Assembly: GCA_020746105.1 (NCBI GenBank)
Contig: CM036628.1
Location: 21,285,191 to 21,349,190, forward strand
From: Trogon surrucura
Lineage: Eukaryota > Chordata > Aves > Trogoniformes > Trogonidae
Length of the DNA: 64,000 nt
Direction of reading: 5' to 3'
In this document: positions 59,301 to 64,000 of the stretch, piece by piece
How positions within the stretch are numbered: position 1 is the stretch's first letter
Layout: the number at the start of each line of letters is the position of its first letter
The notes under the pieces: generated by a model
What the model saw: the letters and a program-made list of their open reading frames with translations, nothing else
Told to the model about the DNA's origin: nothing
Database searches by the model: none
Position numbers and translations under genes: made by a program

Positions 59301-62300
59301 TGCCCCTGACCTTGGGACCTGGCAGCCCTCAACTACAGGGGAGGTTTCATCCAGCACGGAGATACCCAATATGCACTTGCAGAAATGAGAGCTAGAAGCA
59401 CCCAGCCACATTTTCTGCATCTTCTGGTGCGCTGTGGGAATAACAGATCACCAGCTACTGCCTGTCATCCATCCTGCTTATTTCCTGCGCAGGACCTGAT
59501 TTATGTCTGCATCTCTTTCCTTTGTGCCATCACAGCATGCTGATAGATGGCCCCTCTCTCTGCTCCCACTGTCCCCTTGTGCTACATCAAACCATTAATT
59601 CTTTGCCAATGTAAACCCGTCTCACCTTCAAGACTTTAATTTTGCAAAAGCATAAACACCTTATAATCTGTCCATCTCGATCTCGCTAGCTGGCTCCAGA
59701 GCTTTCCCTCCCCTTACGTTGCCCGTAGGTTATCTGGGGTGATGATGTGGCCACGGAGGCGAGGACAGCAGCAGCAAATGTGGCCAGTGGGGCTGCCCCA
59801 GCCTCAGCTGCATGGGCCAGCCAGGAGGAAGGGTCAGTCACTATCCTCATCATTCCCCTGAAGCACAAAACAGGCCTTGCACACTCCTGGTGAGATGTGG
59901 GAGGCTCAGTCAGGCCCAAGAAGCCATTAAATCCAAGGGTGGAGTGCCTGGCAGGCCACTGAAGGGTCTAAGCCCAGCTTCCAGGTTTCTGAATAACACC
60001 CAGACCTTGTCTACAGGGAGAGCTGCGATGCTGAACCACTCCTGGCATTTCTTGGGTTTTCAGTCCCGACTGAAAACAGGGCTTTGTGGTGACCTGGGAA
60101 CCAGGTGCTTTCTGCACCACGCTGCTGCTCCCCAACATTGCTCTGCTCGCAGCTTGGCTTCCACCTGAGGTGTGGAGCTGATGAACAGATCTGCGGTGGA
60201 GGGAGATGGAGCATCCGCAGGGCAGGACTCCTGCTCACTGCTGGGAGGTACTTTGGGTTACACGCAAGTGCCCCAAGGTTCCCTCCAGCAGCGGCAGCTT
60301 TATCATGGCCATTCCCTCCTTCCCCTTTTCAGTTCTTCTTTGAGTCATTTGTCCTGATCTGTGGCAACTCCTACAGCGTATAAAAAGGTGTGCCGCTTCT
60401 CCCTTTTGGGGAATGACATGAATTCACTTCCATGGCTGTAATCCATTTAGTGCCAGGTTATTAAAATGAAGATATCTTTCAGCACTACAGACCTGTTAAT
60501 CAGGGGAATGGCTTCAGAGGGCTTTTGTGGGCTCTGTTAATTTGTGCTGCATTGAGCCACGTAGAGCTGAGAGGAGCATTAGGGACGGGAGTGAAGGGAA
60601 TAAATCAGTAAAGTGGATTGAAGAGTGCTCGGCTGGCTTGCTATTCTGCAGCCGCTCTGTCCTGACTTAAACGTTTCACATCCATCATAGCCTGCAGATG
60701 TAACCCTGGCTCCTGGGCAACAGGTTTTGTCCTCATCAGTTCAGAGCATGCCGTGGGGGCTCATCAGCACGCGGGGCAGCCCCTGTCTCCTCCAGCATCA
60801 CCCCTCCGGCCCCACAGGGGCTTCTCCAGGGGCTTCGCTCAGCAGAGAGGAAGGAAAGCACAGCCTGGACATGTGGCTGAGAGGGGATCAAGGTACCTTC
60901 CACTTCCGACCTGCAAAGGCTTGCCATTAGAAATCCGTAACTCCCACCCCAGGTGGGGTTTTCCTTTTGGAGTAATGGCATCCCGGCGAACAAAAAATGC
61001 GTCATGCCACCTCCGCGTGGGCTGTCTGGTGTGCTTCCAGCGGGACAACCTCCAGAGCTGTTGCGAGTGCAATGGGGTTAAGTGAAAACCCTCTTTGCAG
61101 AAGTAACAGTGAGTTTTCCGTCTTTTGGCAGGTCTGATCACTTGTGGTTAATTTGGAGCACATGTCATTCTCTGTCCTCCTTTTGGCTAAGAGAGAGCTC
61201 TTGCTTCTGAAGGAAATATTGCATTTTCATTGGGTTTAATTCTTTAGGAAAAGAAATCATTCATCTCTTCTGACTTTGAAACCTGGAAGCCTTATCATCT
61301 TGCTATTAAAAATGTTCTTTTTTGCTGAAATGTTACTGAACAGCAGCTTTTAAGTCTTTGCTATGGTCAGACAATGGGAAAGTGGCATCAGCTCCATGCC
61401 TGTGAGTGGTTTCCAGGGAATATTAAGGGAGTTAGATGCTCGAAGTTAAGCACCAAAAGGATGGATTAGGATTGTTCTCAACTCAATAGCACTGCTTAGA
61501 ATAAAATGACATATGGAGTTATGACCTGCCTGGAGTAGCAGAGTTTGGATTTTCTTTCACAGAGGGGAGATGGAGAGCGAAAGCACCGTGACCAGGTGCA
61601 GAAAAGCCGGGTGGGTGTTGGGACCCTGAAGGAGCACAGGTGACAGGGAGTGGGAGAAAAACCCTGGTTGGCTTTAAAGGTGGTGCGACACCAGAGAACT
61701 GACCCCTAAAACCGCATGCTCCATCGTTACCTGCTGGAGTTTGCAAGTCTCAAAGTTTTGCAACAATAATCTATATTTTGCAATCTCATTCTCCTAAAAT
61801 CTCCTCTTTGGTACTCGCTCCAGGTTGTCTTTCTGTCTTTAACCTCAAACTTTGACGGAAAACCACCCCAGTTGGAGAACACGACTGAGAAGGTTCAGGC
61901 TGGAAAGTCAGCCTGTCGGGGTGCACCAGCTGGGCTCGCCTGGAGAAGCTAGCTCTTGCGAGGCACCGGGACTGCTCGCATAAGAAGCTAAATCGGTGTC
62001 TGTAGGATCAAGCCTTGCTGAGGACAACCCAGCAATGTCCCCAGTGGGAGGGGAGCACTGGGAGGTTCAGGTTTGGGGGGCTCAAGGCTCCCAAAGGTCC
62101 TCCCAGGTGGGTCAGGTTTTGTTTTCCCTTTGAACAAGGATGCGATGGGTGAATTTCTGAGATTTGGTTTGGGGTTTTAAGCAACGCAGAAAGCTCGCAG
62201 CGCCTTCGGAAAAGATATCAATAGCTGGCATGCCTGCAGCCCTGCCCTCCGCCTCCCTCCCCCTGCCACAAGAGAGGGAAGCTGGAGCTGAGCTTGTGGA

Positions 62301-63479
62301 AAATGCTCTTTGTTGGAGAAGAAGATTTTCCTGCACTCTGTGTACATTCCTTCTGGGCTAGCTCTAGCTTTGTATTTTAAAATCTCCTGGTAACTCTTTT
62401 TCTGCACTCTGCCTTTCAGCTTTGGGGTTGTTGTCCTTTTTTGATTTGCGTCTCTCCTCCTGCCCAGCCCTCCACAGCTGCTCCTCATGCTCCCAGACGG
62501 GACATGAGCTATTTCAGGGGCAGGGGCTGGCTCTGCAGCTTCCCACCCTGCCCACCTGAGGAAAGGAGATGCCTCTGCCTGCTCCAGGCCTGATGGGAGA
62601 AACCTCTTTATCCTGATGGATGTGCTATGAATTCCAACACCTGGGCAGTCGAGTACCAGGAACAGCCCCAGCCGTCGATGAGGAGGCAAGGTCACAGAGG
62701 GCTGGAGTGATGCTGCTGAGGCCATGCAGCAGGTCAGTAATGAAAAGTGAGCTGAGCAGAGCAGACCTTAAGTACAAGGCTAAACCACCTCCCCTGCAAT
62801 GATGCATCTTCTTTGTCCCAGTAGGGACCCTGGGGGCTCTTCCTTGTGACTTTGCTGATGGGCAGGTGGGAATCTCGTGCAGTTTGCTTCCTACCCTGTT
62901 CTGAATTCAGTTTGGCCAATATCTCAGGGTGAAGACCCATCATGGAATATTAAAAAAAAATCAGTACCCTTCATTTTGGCCAGGTTATGTATCCTACAAT
63001 GTCCCTCACTGAGGAACTCCACAGTTTTCCAGTCTGTGGGTAAAGAAAATGTTGGGTTTCCTTTCCCTTCATAGAATTTTGCAGACTTTTCTTGTGGGCC
63101 TTTGACCCAGCTTCATCTATCCAAACCCTGTTTTTTTTTCTTGCTTTGTTTTTTTTTTTTTTCCTTTAACCAAACTCTTTCTGTGTATGTGATAAATGCC
63201 ACTCAAGACTTGGCCATTCTCCTCATGCCATTCACCAGACCGTAACACCAGGCTTGAGCTGCAAAACCCACTCTGGGTGCTGGCAACCTAGAATTAGTCG
63301 TGATGTATGAGAGTCTCCAAAGAGAGATACTGAAAGATAAGTAGCTCGAGAGGTTTAAAAAATGAACTGTGAGGATTCAGGGTAAAGAACAAGACAGCGT
63401 CTGCCAGAAGAGAGGCCAAACCCACGCCGGTTTTGAGAAAGCCCTCTTCATTCGGCCGCTTGCATTAGCCCCAGTGTCT
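53328..63479. other. Unique non-coding stretch
   Basis: About 10 kb of mixed, mostly GC-balanced DNA. Noted within it: a G-rich run at about 54954-54969, (GGGGA)-like purine runs at 56743-56780, T-runs at 63130-63162, and AT-rich, possibly conserved pieces at about 55430-55550, 60410-60560 and 61140-61340. Open frames of up to 182 codons (minus strand, 62177-62725) carry no recognisable domain. I see no gene or mobile element. Confidence 0.5.
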
Positions 63480-63770
63480 GCACAGCTCTGAAAGGAGATT
63501 TTGATCAATTTGCATCTTGTTTACCACTGCACATAGCGCCCTTAATTTGTAGGCCTTATGCAAACAGCAAACCGCTGTTTATTTGGTTTTTAAATCCTTA
63601 TCAGCGGTGATGTGTTGTTTGTTTTTAAACAAAGAACGGCTGGTGTTTGAGTGATGCCTCCTGCTAATTGGAACTTATTGTGTGGGACAGAGCAGGAAGG
63701 GATTTTTGCCTTTTAGCCAAGATCGTATGTAAGAGCGCTCTCATTTTAATAAAGCTGCTTTCCCTGCAGA
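63480..63770. promoter_or_regulatory. Conserved-element-like block with POU octamer
   Basis: A repeat-free AT-rich block contains the octamer ATTTGCAT (63508-63515), TTATGCAAACAG, forkhead-like TGTTTATTTGG and TGTTTGTTTTTAAACAAAG, and TGCTAATTGG. Clustering of POU-, FOX- and homeodomain-like cores suggests an enhancer; conservation must be tested by alignment. Confidence 0.35.
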
Positions 63771-63804
63771 TCCTCTATGTCACTTCTCTCCTTCGAGCAG
63801 CAAT

Positions 63805-63878
63805 GAGGATGCTCATCCCTGCAGATGTTGCATCCAGGAACGAAGATGCTCGTCCCTGCAGATGTTCCATCCAGAATG
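63805..63878. repeat. Two tandem copies of a 37-bp unit
   Basis: GATGCTCATCCCTGCAGATG (63808) and GATGCTCGTCCCTGCAGATG (63845) start similar points of a 37-bp unit, with a few mismatches between copies. The unit length equals that of the minisatellite at 44323, but the sequences are unrelated. Confidence 0.9.
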
Positions 63879-64000
63879 GGAAGGAGCTTGGCAGGCCTTG
63901 GGCTGGGTAAGGTGACCTGGTCACCTTCAGGACACTCTCACAGCAGGAACATTACCCGATCTCAAGACAGAAATGCTCAACCCCTCTCTGTGTCACGTTT

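Noticed and set aside
63805..63878. Link between the two 37-bp repeats (44323 and 63805)
   Set aside because: Only the unit length agrees; the sequences share no motif.
1..64000. CRISPR array, prokaryotic operon or defence system
   Set aside because: Tandem repeats here lack spacers of regular unique sequence, and the composition and CR1/ERV remnants show vertebrate nuclear DNA.

Overview
The window looks like non-coding vertebrate, almost certainly avian, nuclear DNA. The bird assignment rests on transposable-element remnants recognised by eye: short 3'-end fragments of CR1 LINEs (for example around 20091, 50455 and 53067), a very old L3/CR1-type fragment near 46630, and a complete solo LTR of an avian ERVL-like endogenous retrovirus at 44554-45737. 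Interspersed repeats are sparse, as usual in bird genomes. I find no protein-coding gene I can support, no tRNA or rRNA gene, no CRISPR array and no bacterial-type operon. Nearly all open frames lie in GC-rich or polypyrimidine stretches where stop codons are rare.

Layout. Positions 1-3655 are unique sequence. At 3664-4858 there is a large polypyrimidine satellite: 25 copies of a 34-bp unit, then a degenerate T-rich array. It ends directly against a dense CpG island (about 4850-5240), the best promoter candidate in the window. From 5241 to about 23 kb the sequence is mostly unique. It carries one weak signal-peptide-like candidate exon (12756-12814), a (TTCG)9 microsatellite running into a (TTCC)-rich tract (14834-15060), and a (GAATA)13 microsatellite joined to a CR1 tail (20026-20133). 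A homeodomain/POU-motif cluster (23275-23454), a polypurine tract (23477-23657) and a second CpG-rich stretch (23740-24075) follow in order. The middle (24-44 kb) is unique sequence with AT-rich blocks that look like conserved non-coding elements, an 80-bp near-perfect palindrome (32089-32168), and old SINE/CR1 remnants. At 44.3-45.7 kb a 37-bp minisatellite lies 83 bp upstream of the solo LTR, which has perfect 5-bp target-site duplications. The last 18 kb is unique sequence with more conserved-element-like blocks, two CR1 tails and a 22-bp perfect palindrome with TAAT/ATTA cores.

As a whole the window reads as a gene desert or a large intron/intergenic region, probably rich in cis-regulatory elements. 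The regulatory reading is inference from base composition and motif content; it needs cross-species alignment to confirm. The observations most worth following up are the 80-bp palindrome whose two main arm differences are both G:U-compatible in the + strand RNA, the block-structured 34-bp satellite abutting a CpG island, the solo LTR, and the excess of POU octamer sites, two of which share a longer motif.
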